From Mesorhizobium sp. YC-39 (GTDB taxonomy: Bacteria > Pseudomonadota > Alphaproteobacteria > Rhizobiales > Rhizobiaceae), in the NCBI RefSeq assembly GCF_025753795.1, contig NZ_JAOWPS010000001.1, forward strand, positions 1,302,001 through 1,366,000: a DNA stretch of 64,000 bases, in the 5' to 3' direction. Shown here in pieces: positions 1 through 8,243 of this stretch. The first letter of the stretch is position 1. Each line of letters begins with the position of its first letter. Below the pieces are notes generated by a model that worked only from the letters and a program-made list of their open reading frames with translations, was not told where the DNA came from and searched no databases. A program made the position numbers and the translations under genes.

Positions 1-1379
1 CAGGCGCCGTGGTTCTGCCAGTTGGAAAGCATGGGCTGGTAGAAGGCGGTGGTGTAGCGCGACATTGTGTGCTCGGCGCCGAAGAAATGGCCGCCGGCTG
101 GCACCGATTTGATGGCCTCGAAACCGAGATCCTCCTCCTGGAACGGCAGCGGCCGCAGGAACTCCATCATGTTCTGCAGAATCTCGACATCGAGCACGAG
201 CTTTTCATAGGACGCGGTGAGCCCGCCCTCGAGCCAGCCGGCCGCATGGTAGATCAGATTGGCGCCACCCAGCACCGCGCCCCACGTCGCCATTTCTGTC
301 TCGTAGGCGGCCTGCAGGTCGACGACGTTGGAGGCATTCGCGTTGGAGGTACGGTAGGGCAGATTGTAGCGTCGCGCCAACTGGCCGGCGATGATGTTGG
401 CCTTGGCATTTTCCGGTGTGCCGAAGGCCGGCGCTCCCGACTTCATGTCGACATTGGAGGTGAAGGCGCCGTACATCACCGGCGTGCCGGGATTGACGAG
501 CTGGGTCAGCACCACACCGAACAACGCCTCGGCATTCTGCTGGCAAAGCGCTGCGGCAAGCGTCACCGGCGTCATCGCGCCCATCAGGGTGAAAGGCGTG
601 ACGGTCACCGGTTGGCCATGTTCGGCCATCGCGATCAGTCCCTCGGCCATGGCGTCGTCGAACAGGCGCGGTGAGTTGATCGAGATGATCGTGGTCACGC
701 CGGGCGAGGCGCGCAACTCCTCGACGGAGATGCCGCGCGCGATCGCCATCATATTGATTCCGTCCATTGCCCTCGCGCGGCCGATCGCCGTGCAGTGGAA
801 GGAGAGATCGCTCAGCGTCAGATTGGCATGGTAGGTGTCGAGATGGCGGGAATTGGCCGGCAGCTCCATCGGTGCCACCACCTGGTTGCCGATGATGTGG
901 ATGGCATTGAAGTGGTGCGCCAGCTTGATGAAGTTCTGGTAATCGTCAAGATTGCCCTGACGGCGGCCGTTGATGCGGTCGTGCACATTGGGCGGACCCG
1001 CCACTAGGCCGAAGACCAGCGAATTGCCGCCGAGGTGCACCTGCTTCTCAGGATTGCGGCTGGTCAGCGTGAAGGAGGACGGCACCGCACGCAGCGCCTC
1101 GTTCACCAGGCTCTCGTCGATACGGATAGTCTTTTCCTCGCGGTCGACGATGGCGCCGGCGGAAGCGAACAGATCCATCACGCGCTCGCTCATGACGCGG
1201 ATGCCGAGTTCAGACAGGATACGCATCGAGGTGTCGTGCAGCCGCTCCATCCGCTCTTCGTCGAGCAACTGCATCGGCGGGTAGGGGTTCTCCACATGTT
1301 GCCAGGGCAGTTGCGCGATACCGCCGCCGCTGCGTCCCAGCTTCGATCTGCGGCCGCCGCCGCGCCTGTCCTGTGACAT
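1..1379 (-). CDS. Trimethylamine methyltransferase family protein (MttB-like), cut by window edge
   Basis: Reading leftward from an ATG at 1379 there is an uninterrupted frame of about 459 codons that runs off the window, so the C-terminus is missing. The translation has the MttB/COG5598 pattern: an early HDTSMRILSELGIRV segment, GGNSLVFG, the middle VTPFTLMGAMTPVTLA stretch and LGGANLIYHAAGWLEGG. Members without pyrrolysine move a methyl group from quaternary amines to a corrinoid protein; no amber codon and no corrinoid-protein gene are seen here. It lies 22 bases after the hydroxyacid dehydrogenase gene and is probably the last visible gene of the sarcosine-oxidase operon. Family assignment is good; the substrate is unknown. 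Confidence 0.85.
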   Translation of the reverse strand, partial: MSQDRRGGGRRSKLGRSGGGIAQLPWQHVENPYPPMQLLDEERMERLHDTSMRILSELGIRVMSERVMDLFASAGAIVDREEKTIRIDESLVNEALRAVPSSFTLTSRNPEKQVHLGGNSLVFGLVAGPPNVHDRINGRRQGNLDDYQNFIKLAHHFNAIHIIGNQVVAPMELPANSRHLDTYHANLTLSDLSFHCTAIGRARAMDGINMMAIARGISVEELRASPGVTTIISINSPRLFDDAMAEGLIAMAEHGQPVTVTPFTLMGAMTPVTLAAALCQQNAEALFGVVLTQLVNPGTPVMYGAFTSNVDMKSGAPAFGTPENAKANIIAGQLARRYNLPYRTSNANASNVVDLQAAYETEMATWGAVLGGANLIYHAAGWLEGGLTASYEKLVLDVEILQNMMEFLRPLPFQEEDLGFEAIKSVPAGGHFFGAEHTMSRYTTAFYQPMLSNWQNHGA

Positions 1380-1401
1380 CGAATTTATTCCTTCCCGGCC
1401 T

Positions 1402-2370
1402 TCAATAGCCGCGCTCCGGACTGACCACATTCTCCAGCGGCTCGCCACGGCGATAACGCGCCAGATTGTCGGCGAACATGCGCACCGACTTGATGTCCCA
1501 GCCGTCATAGACCGCCGCGCAATGCGGCGTGATGGCGACGTTGTCGTAGCCCCAAAGCGGATGCTCTGTGGGCAGCGGCTCGGTCGCAAAGACATCGAGC
1601 GCCGCGCCCTTGATCCGTTTGACGTCGAGCGCGGCCAGAAGTGCTGCTTCCTCGACGACGCCGCCGCGCGAAATGTCGATGAGCACGGCGGACGGCTTCA
1701 TCGCGGCGAAGGCCGCCTCACCGACCAGGCCGCGCGTGCTGGACAGCAACGGCACGCAGCAGACGATGAAATCGGCGCGGCCAATCAGCGGCAGAAGCGC
1801 GTCCGGACCATGCACCTCGTCGACGCAAGGCATCGGCTTGGGGCGTGCGCGAATGCCAAGTGTGTGCATGCCCATTGCCTGTGCTCGCTTGGCGATGGCC
1901 TCACCGGTCTTGCCGAGGCCAATGATGAGCACGGTCTTGCCCTCGATCGGCTCGACACGGCCGCCGCCCCACCGGCGAGCCTGCTGGCGGCGTTCGAAGC
2001 CGCGCAGGTCGAGCGAAAAGGAGAGCATGGCGCCGAACACATATTCCGCCAGCATGCCGGCGGCGACGCCTGCGGAATTGGTCACCGTAACGCGCGTCGG
2101 ATCCCAGCGACCCAGATGATCCGTGCCGGAGCCGCCGATGGACACCCATTTTACGGTCGGGCTTTCGACGAGGGCCTGGCGTGGATAGCGCGGCGTACCA
2201 TCGAAGCGGATGGAATAGACCACTTCCGCCGCCACGCGCTCGATCAACTCGGGAAGCGCCGCGTAGCTCTCGCAGGGATGGACCGGCAGGTCCGGGTGCG
2301 TCTCCACGAGCACGGCCAACGCGCCGGCCGGCTTGTCGGTGTGCAGGATGACGGTTGGGCGAGGGGACAT
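1402..2370 (-). CDS. D-2-hydroxyacid dehydrogenase (NAD-dependent)
   Basis: A 322-residue cytoplasmic oxidoreductase of the D-isomer 2-hydroxyacid dehydrogenase family, which interconverts 2-oxo acids and D-2-hydroxy acids. The Rossmann motif GLGKTG is at residues 151-156. The catalytic set is Arg235 (in ISRGG), Glu264 (in TEPLP) and His283 (in TPHCA). An in-frame codon at 2460 would add 30 basic residues with no family counterpart and overlap the upstream gene, so the ATG at 2370 was chosen; it begins 10 bases after the DapA-family gene ends. Placement suggests it handles a 2-oxo acid made by the operon. The substrate cannot be read from sequence. Confidence 0.86.
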   Translation of the reverse strand: MSPRPTVILHTDKPAGALAVLVETHPDLPVHPCESYAALPELIERVAAEVVYSIRFDGTPRYPRQALVESPTVKWVSIGGSGTDHLGRWDPTRVTVTNSAGVAAGMLAEYVFGAMLSFSLDLRGFERRQQARRWGGGRVEPIEGKTVLIIGLGKTGEAIAKRAQAMGMHTLGIRARPKPMPCVDEVHGPDALLPLIGRADFIVCCVPLLSSTRGLVGEAAFAAMKPSAVLIDISRGGVVEEAALLAALDVKRIKGAALDVFATEPLPTEHPLWGYDNVAITPHCAAVYDGWDIKSVRMFADNLARYRRGEPLENVVSPERGY

Positions 2371-2380
2371 GATGCCGGTC

Positions 2381-3289
2381 TCAGCTCCGGCCAATGTGAT
2401 CGGCCGAAGGCCCGAGCGCTGCGAGCAGTTTCTCGCCGCTCTCGAGCGTCGCGTTCTCATGTGGAGCGCGCAGGTTCAGCCATCGCCTGTCGCCCGAGCG
2501 CACCGCCATGACGGCCTTCATCGCCGGGATCAGGCCGGCATCCTGGATGATCTTGCGGAACGCCTTGATCGCTGCATCCGCCTCGGCGACGTCCTCTCCT
2601 GCCAGCGTACGATCATAGAGGGAGCGGATGGCCGCGGCGTTGAGGTTGACGGTGGCCGAGATGCAGCCTGCCGCGCCATTGGCCAGGCCCTTGGTCAATT
2701 GCGCTTCAGAGCTGGGGAACACCGCAACCTTTGGCGCCGCTGCAATCACCGCCGCCGTGTTGTTCCAGTCGCCGGCGCTGTCCTTGTAGGCGACGACGGT
2801 GTCAGGAAAGGTTTCGCTCAAAAGCGCCGTCAAGCCCGGGCTCACCGCCACGCCGGAGTTCTGCGGGATATGGTAGAGGATCATCTTCATTGCCGGATTC
2901 GCAATCCGCTCGATCAGTTCGCTGTAGTAGCGTTTCTGGCCATCGTCGCCGACGGCGGTGTAAAAGAATGAAGGCAGCACCATCACGCCGGCGCAGCCGA
3001 GCCCTACCGCGTGCGCCGACAGTTCGACGGTTTCGGGCAGCGCGGTAACGCCGGTACCGGGCATCAGCCGGCTTGGCGAAATGCCGGCTTCGACCAGCCA
3101 CTCCAGCGCCTGGGTGCGTTCATTGAGCGAGAGCGACAGCGCCTCACCGGTGGTGCCGAAGGGAGACAGGAAATGTGCCCCTTGGCCCAGCACCCATTTG
3201 GCGTGACCTATCCAGAGGTCACGCGCGATGCGGCCATCGCCCTCGAACGGCGTCAGGATCGGTGCGATGGTTCCTTGCGGGCGGATCAT
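2381..3289 (-). CDS. DapA/NanA-family lyase (dihydrodipicolinate synthase family)
   Basis: A 302-residue TIM-barrel class I aldolase/lyase of the DHDPS/N-acetylneuraminate lyase family. Visible motifs are FGTTGE (residues 44-49), the catalytic Tyr139 in LYHIPQNSG and the Schiff-base Lys169 in VVAYKDSAG. These enzymes cleave or form 2-oxo acids, and some deaminate or dehydrate pyrroline or sugar acids. Its start overlaps the SoxG-like stop by four bases (ATGA), so the genes are translationally coupled. In this operon it probably processes a product of oxidative demethylation, not lysine biosynthesis; that is inference from context. Confidence 0.85.
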   Translation of the reverse strand: MIRPQGTIAPILTPFEGDGRIARDLWIGHAKWVLGQGAHFLSPFGTTGEALSLSLNERTQALEWLVEAGISPSRLMPGTGVTALPETVELSAHAVGLGCAGVMVLPSFFYTAVGDDGQKRYYSELIERIANPAMKMILYHIPQNSGVAVSPGLTALLSETFPDTVVAYKDSAGDWNNTAAVIAAAPKVAVFPSSEAQLTKGLANGAAGCISATVNLNAAAIRSLYDRTLAGEDVAEADAAIKAFRKIIQDAGLIPAMKAVMAVRSGDRRWLNLRAPHENATLESGEKLLAALGPSADHIGRS

Positions 3290-3870
3290 GGGCGTCCTTC
3301 CGTATCGATCAGCAAATCTGTGCAGTGTCTGGCCGCCGCGGCTGCCGTCCTGGCGAAGTAGGCCGATGCGGTGACGTCGAACAGTACATCGAAACCTGCT
3401 TGCGAGCGGAATGTGACGGCCTCGATGTGGCCGACGCGTGTTTGCGCAATGTCGTCGACACCGAATCTATCGGCTCTGAGATCAAACGCGCATAGCCGGC
3501 TCATCGCTTGCGGCGCGTGCGGGCCAGAGATGCGCAGCCATGCCCAGCCTTCCTCGCGCCATGATGAATAGCCTTTCGGCTCGTTCGCCCAGGCGGCTTT
3601 GAGTTCGGCAAGCGCTTCGCCGGCACCTTCGGCAAGCAGCAGGATGTCCTCGTTGCCGAGACGCAAGATCCGCATGCCGTGATACGCGCCGATGTGATTG
3701 ACCGCAGGCAAGGAGATGCCGTGCGCCGTGAGCCAGGCAGCGCTGCCGCCGCCCTTCAAGCCAAAACGCGGACTGGCCGTCAGGTCGCTCAGCGCCAACG
3801 CACCAGCGGGCAGCTTCGTGCCGTCCGCCGCGCCGCCGGCCATGAAGGGAAACACCGCACTTGCCGCCAT
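3286..3870 (-). CDS. soxG: Sarcosine oxidase gamma subunit-like protein
   Basis: A 194-residue protein with the gamma-subunit layout of heterotetrameric sarcosine oxidase: LRLGNEDILLLAEG early, WAWLRISGPHAPQAMSRLCAFDL in the middle and a GFDVLFDVTASAYF segment near the end. The fold resembles a reduced GcvT domain and packs against the alpha subunit. It directly abuts soxA at 3870/3871 and overlaps the DapA-family gene by four bases. Gamma is the least conserved subunit, so the assignment leans partly on position. Confidence 0.8.
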   Translation of the reverse strand: MAASAVFPFMAGGAADGTKLPAGALALSDLTASPRFGLKGGGSAAWLTAHGISLPAVNHIGAYHGMRILRLGNEDILLLAEGAGEALAELKAAWANEPKGYSSWREEGWAWLRISGPHAPQAMSRLCAFDLRADRFGVDDIAQTRVGHIEAVTFRSQAGFDVLFDVTASAYFARTAAAAARHCTDLLIDTEGRP

Positions 3871-6729
3871 CTACATCTCCTGCCGTGCATTGGCGGGATC
3901 GAAGAAAGCGTGAGCAACCACCGGCCCATCGACCAGATTGCCGTTCCGGCACTTCACCATCACCAGGCTTCCTTCCGTGGAGTCGTCGACATGGACGTAG
4001 GCGAGCGCGATGGTACAGCCGAGCGTCGGCGAGAAGCCGATCGAGGTGATCTGTCCGACGGGAGCATTGCCGCGCAGTATGAGGCAGCTTTCGCCGGGTA
4101 GATCCATGGCATCGGCCGGAAATCGGAGGCCGACGAGCTTGCGCGACTGGCCCAGCCTTGCGCGCAACTCGATCGATCGTTTGCCGACGAAGAACGGCTT
4201 CTTCTTCGAGACCGCCCAGCCAAAGCCGAGCTCGTCCGGCGTGGTGATCGCATCGGTGTCCTGGCCGATCAGAATGTGCCCCTTCTCCAGGCGAAGGATG
4301 CGCGAGGCTTCGAGACCGTAAGGCTTCAAGCCGTACGGTTTGCCGGCAGTCATCACCGCGTCCCAGAGGGCGGGTGCGAGGCTGGATGGGCTATGCAGTT
4401 CGTAGCTCAGCTCGCCGGTGAAACCGATCCGCATGACGCGCACCGGCACGCCGGCGATGACGCCTTCGCGGCCGCTGAGATAGGGGAATGCCTCGCGCCC
4501 GAAATCGATGTCGCTCTCCAGCGCCTCAAGCACCGCCCGGGCTTTCGGCCCGGTGACATTCAGGCCGCAGAACGCGCCGGTGAGGTTGAGGACATCGACC
4601 CGCAAGCGCCATTGCGCGTTCCAGAACAGCATGTCGGCATAGACACGCGCCACCGCGCCCGTGGTGGCGGTCACATAGAACCGGTCGTCCGCCATGCGGT
4701 AGGCGACGCCGTCGTCGACCACCGAGCCCATCTCGTTGAGCATCAGGCAATAGCGCACACGCCCGACCGGCTGGTTGGCATGCGCCATGGTGTAAAGCCG
4801 GTCGAGGAATTCGCCGGCATCGGGCCCGCGCAGTTCCAGCTTGCCGAGCGTCGACACGTCGAGCAGGCCAACCCCTTGCCGCACCGCCGTGATCTCGTCG
4901 CGGATCATCTTTTCGGCCGCGCCGGCATCGCCATAGAAATACGGCCGCCACCACGCGCCTACCGGCTTCATCACGGCGTTCAGCGCCAAATGCCTGGCAT
5001 GCAGTGCGGTGCGTCGCTCGAGCGGTTCATGGTGGCCGGCAAGCACGCCAAGCGTCTCCGGTCCGACCGGCGGGCGGGCAGTGGTGATGCCGACTTCGGC
5101 CACCGTGCGGTCGGTCGCCTCGGCAACGATCCTCGCTGTTGCCAGCGCGGAATGGCGCCCCTGACTCGGGCCCATGCCGACGGTGCTGAAGCGCTTGACC
5201 AGTTCGATCTCGCGATAACCCTCCTTGACCGCGTTCTGGAGATCCTTGACCTGCAGATCTTCGTCGAAATCGACGAAGTCGCGGCCCTTCGGATCGGCAA
5301 CGATCGGCAGCACATGGACCGGGCTGGTAGCCATAGGCCTGGTGAATATTTTGTCCTCTACAACAGCATGGCCGAGCCCCAAAAGTGCGGCCACGGCCGC
5401 GCGGTGGCCGCCGGCAATCGCGCCCTGTAGATCGCTGTCTCCAGCGACAGAGCCGGCAAGGTGGACCGGCGTTTTCGGCAAGCTGAGCATCATCGATCCG
5501 CTAGCGGCGTCATAGCCGACTTTTGCTCCACTCTGACAAGGCAGCTGCCAGGCGGGCACCTGGCCAGCCGAGACAGCCAGCAGGTCGCACTCGATCCAGC
5601 GCCCGCCGACACGGACCCGCGCAAGGTGACGATTTCCCGCGGTCCCCTGGGCGGCTTCGATCGTCACGGCCTTCCGGATGGCCACGCCCTTGCCGTGCAA
5701 CTCGGCTTCGAAGGTGCCTGTCTCGCCGCCGGATCTCGGATCGGCGACCAGTATGACCGAGACGCCGGCCTCAACCAGATCGAGCGCGACGCAATAGCCC
5801 TCATCGCCGGTGGCCAGCACCACGGCCTTTTGTCCCGGGCGCACGCCGTAATGGCGGATCAGCCGCTGCGCCGAGCCACCGAGCATGATCCCCGGCAGGT
5901 CGTTGTTGCGGAAGATGGCAGGCTGTTCGATCGAGCCGGTGGCCAGGATCACGGTGCGGGCGCGGGTGCGATAGAGCCGGTCCCCCTGGATCAGCGGCAG
6001 CCAGTTGTCCTCGTACCATCCGTTGCAGACAGTCCCGGTCAGCAGGTGCAGATTGGGCAATGCCCGCAGCCTGGAAGACAGGTCGGCAAGCATGGCCGGA
6101 TCATGCCGGCCATAGGTCAGCGATCCGCCGATTTCCGGGTTCTCGTCGCAGAGCACGACATCCGCGCCCGCCTCGGCGGCAGCGATTGCCGCATTCAGCC
6201 CGGCCGGACCGGCGCCGACCACGAGCATGTCGCAATGCAGGTGCGATTTGTCGAAATGCCGGTGCGGGGCCGTGGTATCGACCACGCCCAGTCCGGCCTT
6301 GCGGCGGATCATCGGTTCCCAGAATTTCAGCCAGCTGTCGCGGCGCGGCCCCATGAAGGTGCGGTAGTAGAAGCCGACCGGTAGAAAGCGTCCCAGCCTG
6401 TCGATGATCGCGTCGCCGTCGCGTTCGAGCGTGCCGTTGACGTTCTGCGCGCTGACCCGCAACCCTTCGCTGATCGGCGTGCGATCTGCGGCGACGTTCG
6501 GCTCGAACGGCAATTGCACCAGCGTGTTGGCGTCGGCGCCGGTCATTGAGAGGATGCCGCGCGGTCGATGATACTTGAAGGAGCGCGACAGCACCCATTG
6601 TCCGGAGGCTGCGAGCGCGCTGGCGATGCTGTCGCCGGCATAACCCTCGAAGTCCTTGCCTTCGAAGCTGAAGCGTAGGGGACGGCTTCGATCGATCCGG
6701 CTTCCCCAGGGCGCAGGCAGCCGGTTCAT
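3871..6729 (-). CDS. soxA: Sarcosine oxidase alpha subunit-like flavoprotein
   Basis: A 952-residue protein with the whole SoxA architecture: an N-terminal ferredoxin-like region (residues about 15-100, SFKYHRPRGILSMTGADAN), a dinucleotide-binding domain with GAGPAG at 172-177, and a C-terminal GcvT/folate-binding domain from about residue 590 (LLDVSTLGKLELRGPDAGEFLDRL, then GFTGELSYELH). Heterotetrameric sarcosine oxidases demethylate N-methyl amino acids and pass the one-carbon unit to tetrahydrofolate. The start overlaps the delta-subunit stop (ATGA). The true amine substrate may differ from sarcosine, given the methyltransferase and lyase in the same operon. Confidence 0.92.
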   Translation of the reverse strand: MNRLPAPWGSRIDRSRPLRFSFEGKDFEGYAGDSIASALAASGQWVLSRSFKYHRPRGILSMTGADANTLVQLPFEPNVAADRTPISEGLRVSAQNVNGTLERDGDAIIDRLGRFLPVGFYYRTFMGPRRDSWLKFWEPMIRRKAGLGVVDTTAPHRHFDKSHLHCDMLVVGAGPAGLNAAIAAAEAGADVVLCDENPEIGGSLTYGRHDPAMLADLSSRLRALPNLHLLTGTVCNGWYEDNWLPLIQGDRLYRTRARTVILATGSIEQPAIFRNNDLPGIMLGGSAQRLIRHYGVRPGQKAVVLATGDEGYCVALDLVEAGVSVILVADPRSGGETGTFEAELHGKGVAIRKAVTIEAAQGTAGNRHLARVRVGGRWIECDLLAVSAGQVPAWQLPCQSGAKVGYDAASGSMMLSLPKTPVHLAGSVAGDSDLQGAIAGGHRAAVAALLGLGHAVVEDKIFTRPMATSPVHVLPIVADPKGRDFVDFDEDLQVKDLQNAVKEGYREIELVKRFSTVGMGPSQGRHSALATARIVAEATDRTVAEVGITTARPPVGPETLGVLAGHHEPLERRTALHARHLALNAVMKPVGAWWRPYFYGDAGAAEKMIRDEITAVRQGVGLLDVSTLGKLELRGPDAGEFLDRLYTMAHANQPVGRVRYCLMLNEMGSVVDDGVAYRMADDRFYVTATTGAVARVYADMLFWNAQWRLRVDVLNLTGAFCGLNVTGPKARAVLEALESDIDFGREAFPYLSGREGVIAGVPVRVMRIGFTGELSYELHSPSSLAPALWDAVMTAGKPYGLKPYGLEASRILRLEKGHILIGQDTDAITTPDELGFGWAVSKKKPFFVGKRSIELRARLGQSRKLVGLRFPADAMDLPGESCLILRGNAPVGQITSIGFSPTLGCTIALAYVHVDDSTEGSLVMVKCRNGNLVDGPVVAHAFFDPANARQEM

Positions 6730-6992
6730 GATTGGTCCCGGCGTTCGGACGGATCGAATGTCCGGATGACTTCATTGGTGACGAGATCGCGCTCGGCCAG
6801 AAAAAAGTAATTGCTTGGCACGTGGCGCCACCACTCGACCACGATGCCCCTGCGGTTCTCGGCGCGGAACAGATGCCGCGACCAGTCGGCATCGGCGGTT
6901 CGGTCCGGGTCCGGCTCGGCGCGGACGGGTCCGAACGACTGGAACTCGTCTATGTTGCGCGGGCCGTTCATCGGGCAAATCAGCAGTTTCAT
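6726..6992 (-). CDS. soxD: Sarcosine oxidase delta subunit-like protein, zinc ligands depleted
   Basis: An 88-residue protein starting MKLLICPMNGPRNIDEF. Canonical SoxD subunits begin with a CPxCGxRxxxEF motif and later carry WxHxxGCRxWF, giving a Cys3His zinc site. Here the second cysteine is Asn (CPMNG) and the later cysteine is also Asn (WWRHVPSNYFF), so only Cys6 and His57 remain. Length, position between soxB and soxA and flanking residues still identify the family. The ATG at 6992 was chosen because the longer frame to 7439 lies inside soxB. Zinc is probably not bound in the usual way. Confidence 0.85.
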   Translation of the reverse strand: MKLLICPMNGPRNIDEFQSFGPVRAEPDPDRTADADWSRHLFRAENRRGIVVEWWRHVPSNYFFLAERDLVTNEVIRTFDPSERRDQS

Positions 6993-6994
6993 GG

Positions 6995-8236
6995 TCAGTG
7001 GCTCGCCGCCGTTGCGCCCATTTCGTTGAGCAGCTGGAAGGTTTCGAACCGCTCGAGCGCGAAGGGCTTCAAGATGTCGGGCATGCACCCCTTGGCGATC
7101 GTCTCCGCCATGCGTTTGCCGGCGACGGGCGTCGCCTTGAACCCCCATGTCCCCCATCCGCAATCGAGCCACAGATTGGCGAGTGGGCTGGCACCCATGA
7201 TCGGGCTGTAGTCCGGCGTCATGTCGGTGATCCCGGCCCATTGCCTGAGCAGCCGCACGCCTTGCAGGAACGGGAAGAGGTGCACTGCGCCCCCGGCGAG
7301 GTGTTCCTTCATGTCCAGCGTCGAGCGCGTCGAGTAGAGCTGGTAGGGATCGGACCCGCCGCCGATGACGACCTCGCCGCGCGACGACTGCACCAGATAG
7401 GTGTGCAATGAGACGGAAGAGACCAGCGTGTGCAGCCACGGCTTGAGCGGCTGCGTCACCATGGCCTGCAGCGGATAGCAGCGGATGGGAAGCTCGACGC
7501 CGGCCATCAGCGCCACGTCGTAGTTCATCCCGCCGGTCGCAATCAGCACCTGACCGCAGGCGATACGGCCCCTGTTCGTCTTTACGGCCTGGACCCGGTC
7601 GCCGACGACCTCGAAGCCTTCCACTTCGGTCCGCTGGTGGATCTCGACGCCGCGACGCGACGCCTGCGCGGCATAGCCCCAGGCAACGGCATCATGCCTG
7701 GCGGTACCGCCGTCGGCATGCCAAAGCCCGCCGAGGATTTCGAGCGAACCGCCATAATCCATGTTCAGGGTTGGGACGAGTTCCTCGACCGCCTTCTGGT
7801 CGACAACTTCGGTGCGCGTACCCAGATGCTTGCCCATCTCGGCGCGCGCATGAAAGCTGCGCAAGGTCGCCTCCGTGTGTGCCAGCGTCAACTGGCCGCG
7901 TTGCGAGAACATGACGTTGAAGTCGAGTTCCTGCGACAGGGTCTCGAACAGCTCGACGCCTTCCTTGTAGAAGGCGATGCCTTCGGGGGTGATGTAGTTC
8001 GAGCGGATCGTCGTGGTGTTACGCGCGGTGTTACCGCCGGCAAGGTAACCCTTCTCGATCACCGCGACACTGCTTATGCCATGGTATTTCGCAAGGTGAT
8101 GCGCGCATGACAGTCCGTGGCCGCCGCCACCGACGATGACCACATCGTAGGAGGGCTTGAGGTCCGGCGTTGCGGGAATGTCGCCGCTGACCGGATAGTC
8201 CCGGCTGAGGCCGTATTTCAGGAGCCTGAGCGGCAT
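6995..8236 (-). CDS. soxB: Sarcosine oxidase beta subunit-like flavoprotein
   Basis: A 413-residue DAO-family oxidoreductase, the catalytic subunit of the sarcosine-oxidase-type complex. VVIVGGGGHGLSCAHHL at residues 32-48 is the FAD-binding betaalphabeta fold. GGNTARNTTTIRSNY (68-81) and GGTARHDAVAWGYA (176-189) are typical of beta subunits, and GWGTWGFKATPVAGK lies near the C-terminus. The N-terminal MPLRLLKYGLSRDYP extension is also usual for this subunit. It sits seven bases after the MmgE/PrpD gene and two bases before soxD, giving the gene order B-D-A-G. Confidence 0.92.
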   Translation of the reverse strand: MPLRLLKYGLSRDYPVSGDIPATPDLKPSYDVVIVGGGGHGLSCAHHLAKYHGISSVAVIEKGYLAGGNTARNTTTIRSNYITPEGIAFYKEGVELFETLSQELDFNVMFSQRGQLTLAHTEATLRSFHARAEMGKHLGTRTEVVDQKAVEELVPTLNMDYGGSLEILGGLWHADGGTARHDAVAWGYAAQASRRGVEIHQRTEVEGFEVVGDRVQAVKTNRGRIACGQVLIATGGMNYDVALMAGVELPIRCYPLQAMVTQPLKPWLHTLVSSVSLHTYLVQSSRGEVVIGGGSDPYQLYSTRSTLDMKEHLAGGAVHLFPFLQGVRLLRQWAGITDMTPDYSPIMGASPLANLWLDCGWGTWGFKATPVAGKRMAETIAKGCMPDILKPFALERFETFQLLNEMGATAASH

Positions 8237-8243
8237 CTTGGGA

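Noticed and set aside
9..1376. Several plus-strand frames opposite the MttB-like gene
   Set aside because: They are Arg/His-rich, show no family motifs and lie antisense to a gene with clear homology; typical shadows in GC-rich DNA.
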